Part shown: one piece after another, positions 52,895 to 64,000 of the stretch
Layout: every line of letters starts with the position of its first letter
Numbering within the stretch: the first letter of the stretch is position 1
NCBI GenBank assembly: GCA_030848705.1
Contig: CM061242.1
Location: 66,584,760-66,648,759, forward strand
Length of the DNA stretch: 64,000 nt
Direction of reading: 5' to 3'
Source: Heracleum sosnowskyi
Taxonomy: Eukaryota > Streptophyta > Magnoliopsida > Apiales > Apiaceae
The notes under the pieces: model-generated
What the model saw: the letters and a program-made list of their open reading frames with translations, nothing else
Told to the model about the DNA's origin: nothing
Databases searched by the model: none
Made by a program: the position numbers and the translations under genes

Positions 52895-53180
52895 GGTGGT
52901 TATCGGATTCTTGGTGCCTCGTCAAAATCTTGGCAGGAGTGTGTGATATATTCTAATTCTACATATCATACTTGGTTGGTATCAGAAGAACAGTATGGAG
53001 TCTCAAGTGGAACTAAATTGTTTGGCTTACACAAAGAACTGAATGAATTGTCCAAGGGAAACAGAAATATTGCTGATAATTAGAAAACTAATATGCCAGA
53101 TGAATATATTTGTACATAAAAAGAAAAATTTAAAATTTATGATTACCTGATAATATTCACATCCGCACGGAACGATAAGA

Positions 53181-53200
53181 TTGTTAGTATAGGGTCAAAC
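53181..53200. other. Right joint of gene-fragment insert and satellite
   Basis: Foreign sequence ends in GATTGTTAG and satellite resumes with TATAGGGTCAAAC. Put against the left joint (ATTCTATAAAC), the interrupted monomer is restored almost exactly, lacking about one base. An insertion into one monomer is thus more likely than a chance junction of two arrays. Confidence 0.8.
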
Positions 53201-53257
53201 TACTAGAAAATACCCACAAAACGACTCGCTTCAATTTAACCCCGTTTTCCTTGTATA

Positions 53258-53363
53258 GATCCCTTAAGAGGTATACGTAAGCGGGCGTCCCCTGGTATCG
53301 GCTCCAATTCAGGTCTGGACAGCTCCAAATGAAGTTCAATTTATCCCCGTTTTCCTTGTATAG
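53258..53363. repeat. Satellite monomer with 63-bp deletion
   Basis: The GATCCCTT landmarks at 53258 and 53363 are only 105 bp apart. GAAGTT (53331) runs directly into CAATTTATCC, skipping the middle of the monomer. The joint shares a short TT microhomology. This is the first full landmark interval right of the gene-fragment insert. Confidence 0.85.
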
Positions 53364-53689
53364 ATCCCTTCAGAGGTATACGTAATCGGGCGTCCCCTGG
53401 TAGCTGCTCCAATTCAAGCCCGGACTGCTCCAAATGAAGTTTTTTGCAATTCTATAAACCCATAGGGTCAAACTACGAGAAAATATCCATAAAATGACCC
53501 GCTTCAATTTATCCCTGTTTTCCTTGTCTAGCTCCCTTCAGAGGTATACGTAATCGGGCGTCCCCTGGTATCTGCTCCAATTCAGGTCCAGACTGCTCCA
53601 AATGAAGTTTTTTACAATTCTATAAACCCATAGGCTCAAACTACGAGAAAATATCCACAAAATGACCCGCTTCAATTTATCCCCGTTTT

Positions 53690-56600
53690 CCTTGTAGAGA
53701 TCCCTTAAGAGGTATACGTGATCGGGCGTCCCCTGATATCTGCTCTAATTCAGGTCCGGACAGCTCCAAATGAAGTTTACTGCAATTCTATAAACCCATA
53801 GGGTCAAACTAAGAGAAAATATCCTCAAAATGACCGGCTTCAATTTATCCCCGTTTTCCTTGTATAGATCACTTAAGAGGTATACGTAATCGGGCGTCCC
53901 CTGGTATCTGCTCCAATTCTGGTCCGGACAGCTCCAAATGAAGTTTTTTGCAATTCTATAAACCTATAGGGTCAAACTATGAGAAAATATCCACAAAACG
54001 ACCCGCTTCAATTTATCCCCGTTTTCCATGTATAGCTCCCTTAAGAGGTATACGTAATCGGGCGTCCCCTGGTATCTGCTCCAATTCAGGCCCGTACTGC
54101 TCCAAATGAAGTTTTTTGCAATTCTATAAACCTATAGGGTCAAACTACTAGAAAATACCCACAAAACGACTCGCTTCAATTTATCCCCGTTTTCCTTGTA
54201 TAGCTCCCATCAGAGGTATACGTAATCGGGCGTCCCCTGGTATCTGCTCCAATTTAGGCCCGGACTACTCCAAATGAAGTTTTTTGCAATTCTATAAACC
54301 TATAGGGTCAAACTACTTGAAAATACCCACAAAACGACTCGCTTCAATTTATCCCCGTTTTCCTTGTATAGCTCCCATCTGAGGTATACGTAATCGGGCG
54401 TCCCCTGGTATCTGCTCCAATTTAGGCCCGGACTACTCCAAATGAAGTTTTTTGCAATTCTATAAACCCATAGGGTCAAACTACGAGAAAATATCCACAA
54501 AACGACCCGCTTCAATTTATCCACGTTTTCCATGTATAGCTCCTTAAGATGTATACGTAATCGGGCGTCCCCCTGGTATCTGCTCCAATTCAGTCCCGTA
54601 CTGCTCCAAATGAAGTTTTTTGCAATTCTATAAACCTATAGGTTCAAACTACTAGAAAATACCCACAAAACGACTCGCTTCAATTTATCCCCGTTTTCCT
54701 TGTATAGCTCCCATCAGAGGTATACGTAATCGGGCGTCCCCTGGTATCTGCTCCAATTTAGGCCCGGACTACTCCAAATGAAGTTTTTTGCAATTCTATA
54801 AACCCATAGGGTCAAACTACGAGAAAATATCCACAAAACGACCCGCTTCAATTTATCCCCGTTTTCCTTGTATAGATCCCTTAAGAGGTATACGTAATCG
54901 AGCGTCCCCTGGTATCTGCTCCAATTCAGGTCCGGACATCTCCAAATGAAGTTTACTGCAATTCTATAAACCCATAGGGTCAAACTACGAGAAAATATCC
55001 TCAAAACGACCCGCTTCAATTGATCCCCGTTTTCCTTGTATAGATCCCTTCAGAGGTATACGTAATCGGGCGTTCCCTGGTATCTGCTCCAGTTCAAGCC
55101 CGGACTGCTCCAAATGAAGTTTTTTGCAATTCTATAAACCTATAGGGTCAAACGACGAGAAAATATCCACAAAACGACCCGCTTCAATTTATCCCCGTTT
55201 TCCTTGTATAGATCCCTTAAGAGGTATACGTAAACGGGTGTTCCCTGGTATCTGCTCCAATTCAGGCCCGGACTGCTCCAAATGAAGGTTTTTGCAATTC
55301 TATAAACCTATAGGGTCAAACTACGAGAAAATATCCACAAAACGACCCGCTTCAATTTAACCCCGTTTTCCTTGTATAGATCCCTTAAGAGGTATACGTA
55401 ATCGGGCGTCCCCTGGTATCGGATCCAATTCAGGTCCGGACAGCTCCAAATGAAGTTTACTGCAATTCTATAAACCCGTAGGGTCAAACTACGAGAAAAT
55501 ATCCACAAAACGACCCGCTTCAATTTATCCCCGTTTTCCATGTATAGCTCCCTTAAGAGGTATACGTAATCGGGCTTCCCCTGGTATCTGCTCCAATTCA
55601 GGCCCGTACTACTCCAAATGAAGTTTTTTGCAATTCTATAAACCTATAGGGTCAAACTACTAGAAAATACCCACAAAACGACTCGCTTCAATTTAACCCC
55701 GTTTTCCTTGTATAGATCCCTTAAGAGGTATACGTAAGCAGGCGTCCCCTGGTATCGGCTCCAATTTAGGTCTGGACAGCTCCAAATGAAGTTTACTGCA
55801 ATTCTATAAACCCAACGAGAAAATATCCACAAAACGACCCGCTTCAATTTATCCCCGTTTTCCATGTATAGCTCCCTTAAGAGGTATACGTAATCGGGCG
55901 TCCCCTGGTATCTGCTCCAATTCAGGCCCGTACTGCTCCAAATGAAGTTTTTTGCAATTCTATAAACCCATAGGGTCAAACTACGAGAAAATATCCACAA
56001 AACGACCCGCTTCAATTTAACCCCGTTTTCCTTGCATAGGTCCCTTAAGAGGTATGCGTAATCGGGCGTCCCCTGGTATCTGCTCCAATTCAGGTCCGGA
56101 CATCTCCAAATGAAGTTTACTGCAATTCTATAAACCCATAGGGTCAAACTACGAGAAAATATCCTCAAAATGACCCGCTTCAATTTATCCCCGTTTTCCT
56201 TGTATAGATCCCTTCAGAGGTATACGTAATCGGGCGTTCCCTGGTATCTGCTCCAGTTCAAGCCCGGACTGCTCCAAATGAAGTTTTTTGCAATTCTATA
56301 AACCTATAGGGTCAAACGACGAGAAAATATCCACAAAACGACCCGCTTCAATTTATCCCCGTTTTCCTTGTATAGATCCCTTAAGAGGTATACGTAAACG
56401 GGCGTCCCCTGGTATCTGCTCCAATTCAGGCCCGGACTGCTCCAAATGAATGTTTTTGCAATTCTATAAACCCATAGCGTCAAACTACGAGAAAATATCC
56501 TCAAAACGACCCACTTCAATTTATCCCCATTTTCCTTGTAGAGATCCCTTAAGAGGTATACGTGATCGGGCGTCCCCTGATATCTGCTCTAATTCAGGTC

Positions 56601-57965
56601 CGGACAGCTCCAAATGAAGTTTACTGCAATTCTATAAACCCATAGGGTCAAACTAAGAGAAAATATCCTCAAAATGACCGGCTTCAATTTATCCCCGTTT
56701 TCCTTGTATAGATCACTTAAGAGGTATACGTAATCGGGCGTCCCCTGGTATCTGCTCCAATTCTGGTCCGGACAGCTCCAAATGAAGTTTTTTGCAATTC
56801 TATAAACCTATAGGGTCAAACTATGAGAAAATATCCACAAAACGACCCGCTTCAATTTATCCCCGTTTTCCATGTATAGCTCCCTTAAGAGGTATACGTA
56901 ATCGGGCGTCCCCTGGTATCTGCTCCAATTCAGGCCCGTACTGCTCCAAATGAAGTTTTTTGCAATTCTATAAACCTATAGGGTCAAACTACTAGAAAAT
57001 ACCCACAAAACGACTCGCTTCAATTTATCCCCGTTTTCCTTTTATAGCTCCCATCAGAGGTATACGTAATCGGGCGTCCCCTGGTATCTGCTCCAATTTA
57101 GGCCCGGACTACTCCAAATGAAGTTTTTTGCAATTCTATAAACCTATAGGGTCAAACTACTTGAAAATACCCACAAAACGACTCGCTTCAATTTATCCCC
57201 GTTTTCCTTGTATAGCTCCCATCTGAGGTATACGTAATCGGGCGTCCCCTGGTATCTGCTCCAATTTAGGCCCGGACTACTCCAAATGAAGTTTTTTGCA
57301 ATTCTATAAACCCATAGGGTCAAACTACGAGAAAATATCCACAAAACGACCCGCTTCAATTTATCCACGTTTTCCATGTATAGCTCCCTTAAGATGTATA
57401 CGTAATCGGGCGTCCCCCTGGTATCTGCTCCAATTCAGTCCCGTACTGCTCCAAATGAAGTTTTTTGCAATTCTATAAACCTATAGGTTCAAACTACTAG
57501 AAAATACCCACAAAACGACTCGCTTCAATTTATCCCCGTTTTCCATGTATAGCTCCCATCAGAGGTATACGTAATCGGGCGTCCCCTGGTATCTGCTCCA
57601 ATTTAGGCCCGGACTACTCCAAATGAAGTTTTTTGCAATTCTATAAACCCATAGGGTCAAACTACGAGAAAATATCCACAAAACGACCCGCTTCAATTTA
57701 TCCCCGTTTTCCTTGTATAGATCCCTTAAGAGGTATACGTAATCGAGCGTCCCCTGGTATCTGCTCCAATTCAGGTCCGGACATCTCCAAATGAAGTTTA
57801 CTGCAATTCTATAAACCCATAGGGTCAAACTACGAGAAAATATCCTCAAAACGACCCGCTTCAATTGATCCCCATTTTCCTTGTATAGATCCCTTCAGAG
57901 GTATACGTAATCGGGCGTTCCCTGGTATCTGCTCCAGTTCAAGCCCGGACTGCTCCAAATGAAGG
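53690..57965. repeat. Block duplicated at 2844 bp
   Basis: 53690-55120 matches 56534-57965 at an offset of 2844 to 2845 bp. Shared private variants are CTTGTAGAGATCCC, ACGTGATCGGG, CTGATATCTGCTC and CTACTTGAAAATACC (54313 and 57157). An extra C at 57407 relative to the first copy (TCCTTAAGATG versus TCCCTTAAGATG) accounts for the one-base shift. Confidence 0.75.
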
Positions 57966-57984
57966 TTTTTGCAATTCTATAAAC

Positions 57985-60636
57985 CTATAGGGTCAAACTA
58001 CGAGAAAATATCCACAAAACGACCCGCTTCAATTTAACCCCGTTTTCCTTGTATAGATCCCTTAAGAGGTATACGTAATCGGGCGTCCCCTGGTATCGGC
58101 TCCAATTCAGGTCCGGACAGCTCCAAATGAAGTTTACTGCAATTCTATAAACCCGTAGGGTCAAACTACGAGAAAATATCCACAAAACGACCCGCTTCAA
58201 TTTATCCCCGTTTTCCATGTATAGCTCCCTTAAGAGGTATACGTAATCGGGCTTCCCCTGGTATCTGCTCCAATTCAGGCCCGTAATACTCCAAATGAAG
58301 TTTTTTGCAATTCTATAAACCTATAGGGTCAAACTACTAGAAAATACCCACAAAACGACTCGCTTCAATTTAACCCCGTTTTCCTTGTATAGATCCCTTA
58401 AGAGGTATACGTAAGCGGGCGTCCCCTGGTATCGGCTCCAATTCAGGTCTGGACAGCTCCAAATGAAGTTTACTGCAATTCTATAAACCCAACGAGAAAA
58501 TATCCACAAAACGACCCGCTTCAATTTATCCCCGTTTTCCATGTATAGCTCCCTTAAGAGGTATACGTAATCGGGCGTTCCCTGGTATCTGCTCCAGTTC
58601 AAGCCCGGACTGCTCCAAATGAAGTTTTTTGCAATTCTATAAACCTATAGGGTCAAACGACGAGAAAATATCCACAAAACGACCCGCTTCAATTTATCCC
58701 CGTTTTCCTTGTATAGATCCCTTAAGAGGTATACGTAAACGGGCGTCCCCTGGTATCTGCTCCAATTCAGGCCCGGACTGCTCCAAATGAAGGTTTTTGC
58801 AATTCTATAAACCTATAGGGTCAAACTACGAGAAAATATCCACAAAACGACCCGCTTCAATTTAACCCCGTTTTCCTTGTATAGATCCCTTAAGAGGTAT
58901 ACGTAATCGGGCGTCCCCTGGTATCGGCTCCAATTCAGGTCCGGACAGCTCCAAATGAAGTTTACTGCAATTCTATAAACCCGTAGGGTCAAACTACGAG
59001 AAAATATCCACAAAACGACCCGCTTCAATTTATCCCCGTTTTCCATGTATAGCTCCCTTAAGAGGTATACGTAATCGGGCTTCCCCTGGTATCTGCTCCA
59101 ATTCAGGCCCGTACTACTCCAAATGAAGTTTTTTGCAATTCTATAAACCTATAGGGTCAAACTACTAGAAAATACCCACAAAACGACTCGCTTCAATTTA
59201 ACCCCGTTTTCCTTGTATAGATCCCTTAAGAGGTATACGTAAGCGGGCGTCCCCTGGTATCGGCTCCAATTCAGGTCTGGACAGCTCCAAATGAAGTTTA
59301 CTGCAATTCTATAAACCCAACGAGAAAATATCCACAAAACGACCCGCTTCAATTTATCCCCATTTTCCATGTATAGCTCCCTTAAGAGGTATACGTAATC
59401 GGGCGTTCCCTGGTATCTGCTCCAGTTCAAGCCCGGACTGCTCCAAATGAAGTTTTTTGCAATTCTATAAACCTATAGGGTCAAACGACGAGAAAATATC
59501 CACAAAACGACCCGCTTCAATTTATCCCCGTTTTCCTTGTATAGATCCCTTAAGAGGTATACGTAAACGGGCCTCCCCTGGTATCTGCTCCAATTCAGGC
59601 CCGGACTGCTCCAAATGAAGGTTTTTGCAATTCTATAAACCTATAGGGTCAAACTACGAGAAAATATCCACAAAACGACCCGCTTCAATTTAACCCCGTT
59701 TTCCTTGTATAGATCCCTTAAGAGGTATACGTAATCGGGCGTCCCCTGGTATCGGCTCCAATTCAGGTCCGGACAGCTCCAAATGAAGTTTACTGCAATT
59801 CTATAAACCCATAGGGTCAAACTACGAGAAAATATCCACAAAACGACCCGCTTCAATTTAACCCCGTTTTCCTTGTATAGGTCCCTTAAGAGGTATACGT
59901 AATCGGGCGTCCCCTGGTATCTGCTCCAATTCAGGTCCGGACATCTCCAAATGAAGTTAACTGCAATTCTATAAACCCGTAGGGTCAAACTACGAGAAAA
60001 TATCCACAAAACGACCCGCTTCAATTTATCCCCGTTTTCCATGTATAGCTCCCTTAAGAGGTATACGTAATCGGGCTTCCCCTGGTATCTGCTCCAATTC
60101 AGGCCCGTACTACTCCAAATGAAGTTTTTTGCAATTCTATAAACCTATAGGGTCAAACTACTAGAAAATACCCACAAAACGACTCGCTTCAATTTAACCC
60201 CGTTTTCCTTGTATAGATCCCTTAAGAGGTATACGTAAGCGGGCGTCCCCTGGTATCGGCTCCAATTCAGGTCTGGACAGCTCCAAATGAAGTTTACTGC
60301 AATTCTATAAACCCAACGAGAAAATATCCACAAAACGACCCGCTTCAATTTATCCCCATTTTCCATGTATAGCTCCCTTAAGAGGTATACGTAATCGGGC
60401 GTTCCCTGGTATCTGCTCCAGTTCAAGCCCGGACTGCTCCAAATGAAGTTTTTTGCAATTCTATAAACCTATAGGGTCAAACGACGAGAAAATATCCACA
60501 AAACGACCCGCTTCAATTTATCCCCGTTTTCCTTGTATAGATCCCTTAAGAGGTATACGTAAACGGGCGTCCCCTGGTATCTGCTCCAATTCAGGCCCGG
60601 ACTGCTCCAAATGAAGGTTTTTGCAATTCTATAAAC
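57985..60636. repeat. 5- and 6-monomer higher-order repeat marked by a 12-bp deletion
   Basis: Units of 828, 828 and 996 bp start at 57985, 58813 and 59641; 828 equals 5 x 168 minus 12, and the third unit has one extra monomer with TATAGGTCCC. One monomer per unit lacks 12 bp, so ATAAACCCA joins ACGAGAAAAT (58491, 59319, 60315). The same deletion occurs at 55814 and 63665, linking these positions by descent. Confidence 0.85.
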
Positions 60637-63600
60637 CTATAGGGTCAAACTACGAGAAAATATCCACAAAACGACCCGCTTCAATTTAACCCCGTTTTCC
60701 TTGTATAGATCCCTTAAGAGGTATACGTAATCGGGCGTCCCCTGGTATCGGCTCCAATTCAGGTCCGGACAGCTCCAAATGAAGTTTACTGCAATTCTAT
60801 AAACCCATAGGGTCAAACTACGAGAAAATATCCACAAAACGACCCGCTTCAATTTAACCCCGTTTTCCTTGTATAGGTCCCTTAAGAGGTATACGTAATC
60901 GGGCGTCCCCTGGTATCTGCTCCAATTCAGGTCCGGACATCTCCAAATGAAGTTTACTGCAATTCTATAAACCCATAGGGTCAAACTACGAGAAAATATC
61001 CTCAAAATGACCCGCTTCAATTGATCCCCGTTTTCCTTGTATAGATCCCTTCAGAGGTATACGTAATCGGGTGTTCCCTGGTATCTGCTCCAATTCAGGC
61101 CCGTACTGCTCCAAATGAAGTTTTTTGCAATTCTATAAACCTATAGGGTCAAACTACGAGAAAATATCCACAAAACGACCCGCTTCAATTTAACCCCGTT
61201 TTCCTTGTATAGATCCCTTAAGAGGTATACGTAATCGGGCGTCCCCTGGTATCGGCTCCAATTCAGGTCCGGACAGCTCCAAATGAAGTTTACTGCAATT
61301 CTATAAACCCGTAGGGTCAAACTACGAGAAAATATCCACAAAACGACCCGCTTCAATTTATCCCCGTTTTCCATGTATAGCTCCCTTAAGAGGTATACGT
61401 AATCGGGCTTCCCCTGGTATCTGCTCCAATTCAGGCCCGTACTACTCCAAATGAAGGTTTTTGCAATTCTATAAACCTATAGGGTCAAACTACGAGAAAA
61501 TATCCACAAAACGACCCGCTTCAATTTATCCACGTTTTCCATGTATAGCTCCCTTAAGATGTATACGTAATCGGGCGTCCCCCTGGTATCTGCTCCAATT
61601 CAGTCCCGTACTGCTCCAAATGAAGTTTTTTGCAATTCTATAAACCTATAGGTTCAAACTACGAGAAAATATCCACAAAACGACCCGCTTCAATTTATCC
61701 CCGTTTTCCTTGTATAGCTCCCATCAGAGGTATACGTAATCGAGCGTCCCCTGGTATCTGCTCCAATTCAGTCTCGTACTGCTCCAAATGAAGTTTTTTG
61801 CAATTCTATAAACCCATAGGGTCAAACTACGAGAAAATATCCACAAAACGACCCGCTTCAATTTAACCCCGTTTTCCTTGTATAGGTCCCTTAAGAGGTA
61901 TACGTAATCGGGCGTCCCCTGGTATCTGCTCCAATTCAGGTCCGGACATCTCCAAATGAAGTTTACTGCAATTCTATAAACCCATAGGGTCAAACTACGA
62001 GAAAATATCCTCAAAATGACCCGCTTCAATTGATCCCCGTTTTCCTTGTATAGATCCCTTCAGAGGTATACGTAATCGGGTGTTCCCTGGTATCTGCTCC
62101 AATTCAGGCCCGTACTGCTCCAAATGAAGTTTTTTGCAATTCTATAAACCTATAGGGTCAAACTACTAGAAAATACCCACAAAACGACTCGCTTCAATTT
62201 ATCCCCGTTTTCCTTGTATAGCTTCCATCAGAGGTATACGTAATCGGGCGTCCCCTGGTATCTGCTCCAATTTAGGCCCGGACTACTCCAAATGAAGTTT
62301 TTTGCAATTCTATAAACCTATAGGGTCAAACTACTTGAAAATACCCACAAAACGACTCGATTCAATTTATCCCCGTTTTCCTTGTATAGCTCCCATCAGA
62401 GGTATACGTAATCGGGCATCCCCTGGTATCTGCTCCAATTTAGGCCCGGACTACTCCAAATGAAGTTTTTTGCAATTCTATAAACCCATAGGGTCAAACT
62501 ACGAGAAAATATCCACAAAACGACCCGCTTCAATTTATCCACGTTTTCCATGTATAGCTCCCTTAAGATGTATACGTAATCGGGCGTCCCCCTGGTATCT
62601 GCTCCAATTCAGTCCCGTACTGCTCCAAATGAAGTTTTTTGCAATTCTATAAACCTATAGGTTCAAACTACTAGAAAATACCCACAAAACGACTCGCTTC
62701 AATTTATCCCCGTTTTCCTTGTATAGCTCCCATCAGAGGTATACGTAATCGGGCGTCCCCTGGTATCTGCTCCAATTTAGGCCCGGACTACTCCAAATGA
62801 AGTTTTTTGCAATTCTATAAACCCATAGGGTCAAACTACGAGAAAATATCCACAAAACGACCCGCTTCAATTTATCCCCGTTTTCCTTGTATAGATCCCT
62901 TAAGAGGTATACGTAATCGAGCGTCCCCTGGTATCTGCTCCAATTCAGGTCCGGACATCTCCAAATGAAGTTTACTGCAATTCTATAAACCCATAGGGTC
63001 AAACTACGAGAAATTATCCTCAAAACGACCCGCTTCAATTGATCCCCGTTTTCCTTGTATAGATCCCTTCAGAGGTATACGTAATCGGGCGTTCCCTGGT
63101 ATCTGCTCCAGTTCAAGCCCGGACTGCTCCAAATGAAGTTTTTTGCAATTCTATAAACCTATAGGGTCAAACGACGAGAAAATATCCACAAAACGACCCG
63201 CTTCAATTTACCCCCGTTTTCCTTGTATAGATCCCTTAAGAGGTATACGTAAACGGGCGTCCCCTGGTATCTGCTCCAATTCAGGCCCGGACTGCTCCAA
63301 ATGAAGGTTTTTGCAATTCTATAAACCTATAGGGTCAAACTACGAGAAAATATCCACAAAACGACCCGCTTCAATTTATCCCCGTTTTCCATGTATACCT
63401 CCCTTAAGAGGTATACGTAATCGGGCTTCCCCTGGTATCTGCTCCAATTCAGGCCCGTACTACTCCAAATGAAGTTTTTTGCAATTCTATAAACCTATAG
63501 GGTCAAACTACTAGAAAATACCCACAAAACGACTCGCTTCAATTTAACCCCGTTTTCCTTGTATAGATCCCTTAAGAGGTATACGTAAGCGGGCGTCCCC

Positions 63601-64000
63601 TGGTATCGGCTCCAATTCAGGTCTGGACAGCTCCAAATGAAGTTTACTGCAATTCTATAAACCCAACGAGAAAATATCCACAAAACGACCCGCTTCAATT
63701 TATCCCCGTTTTCCATGTATAGCTCCCTTAAGAGGTATACGTAATCGGGCGTACCCTGGTATCTGCTCCAGTTCAAGCCCGGACTGCTCCAAATGAAGTT
63801 TTTTGCAATTCTATAAACCTATAGGGTCAAACGACGAGAAAATATCCACAAAACGACCCGCTTCAATTTATCCCCGTTTTCCTTGTATAGATCCCTTAAG
63901 AGGTATACGTAAACGGGCGTCCCCTGGTATCTGCTCCAATTCAGGCCCGGACTGCTCCAAATGAAGGTTTTTGCAATTCTATAAACCTATAGGGTCAAAC

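Larger units (their letters stand above)
51608..53187. other. Non-satellite AT-rich insert downstream of the lectin fragment
   Basis: 1.6 kb of single-copy-looking sequence. 51710-51785 is strongly AT-rich and could be the native 3' flank of the lectin gene. It contains a P450-like fragment at 51739-51864, a 13-bp direct repeat TGGTTCTTATTAA at 51658-51670 and 52138-52150, and several splice-like sites on the minus strand between 52419 and 53150. I find no complete gene, no RNA gene and no recognisable transposon ends. Confidence 0.7.
53188..64000. repeat. 168-bp satellite array, segment 5 (distinct sub-type)
   Basis: About 64 monomers in the same orientation and phase as the left arrays, but with their own variant set: CCCATCAGAGG, GTAAACGGGCG, GTAAGCGGGCG, GATCACTTAAG, GGACATCTCC, CAGTTCAAGCC and CGTCCCCCTGG. 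These variants are absent or rare left of the insert, and left-hand markers such as GGAGGTAATCG are absent here. The array runs past the end of the window. Confidence 0.96.

Noticed and set aside
50962..53187. Helitron or TIR transposon carrying gene fragments
   Set aside because: The ends do not fit TC...CTRR, only a 7-bp AACAATC match is shared in inverted orientation near the ends, and no target-site duplication is visible.
1..64000. Dozens of 60-180 codon open frames as protein-coding genes
   Set aside because: They are phases of the same 168-bp repeat, lack gene context, and are broken by the common 167-bp monomer and by TAG variants.
1..64000. CRISPR array, because of the regular spacing
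   Set aside because: The whole 168-bp unit repeats with no unique spacers, and the context is a plant genome.
1..64000. rDNA, tRNA genes or telomeric repeats
   Set aside because: No stretch resembling these was seen on either strand.

Overview
The window is a nuclear stretch from a flowering plant and consists almost entirely of one tandem satellite. The monomer is 168 bp (167 bp in a common one-base-deletion form), always in the same head-to-tail orientation. I estimate about 350 copies across roughly 58.5 kb. The array runs off both ends of the window. Monomer length, homogenised higher-order blocks and a conserved CAAAA pentamer fit a centromeric or other heterochromatic plant satellite, but nothing here proves centromere function. 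The plant assignment rests on three non-satellite items: the C-terminal part of a plant L1-type LINE ORF2, a ricin-type (type 2 ribosome-inactivating protein, B-chain) lectin fragment, and a cytochrome P450 N-terminal fragment with a CYP82-like signature. I do not recognise the satellite family and cannot name the species.

Layout: 1-18212 satellite with mosaic higher-order blocks; 18213-19308 LINE copy 1; 19309-21464 satellite; 21465-22560 LINE copy 2; 22561-27402 satellite; 27403-28499 LINE copy 3; 28500-50961 satellite dominated by 12-, 13- and 25-monomer blocks; 50962-53187 a 2.2 kb non-satellite insert with broken gene fragments; 53188-64000 satellite of a distinguishable sub-type, including a 5-monomer block marked by a 12-bp deletion.

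The three LINE copies come from one retrotransposition event that was later multiplied together with its satellite flank. They share the insertion point, the 23-bp target deletion and kilobases of 3' flank, and they differ at very few bases. The 5' flanks differ, and both duplication joints fall within about 70 bp upstream of the LINE. The 5' end of the LINE, both ends of the gene-fragment insert and two internal deletions all map to the same short stretch of the monomer, around the near-palindrome CCTATAGG. This suggests a preferred breakage or recombination site in the repeat.

No intact gene, tRNA, rRNA or CRISPR array is supported. The many 60-180 codon open frames in the satellite follow from its period (168 = 3 x 56) and are not annotated as genes. 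The lectin fragment is truncated and frameshifted, has no A-chain, and is annotated as a pseudogene.
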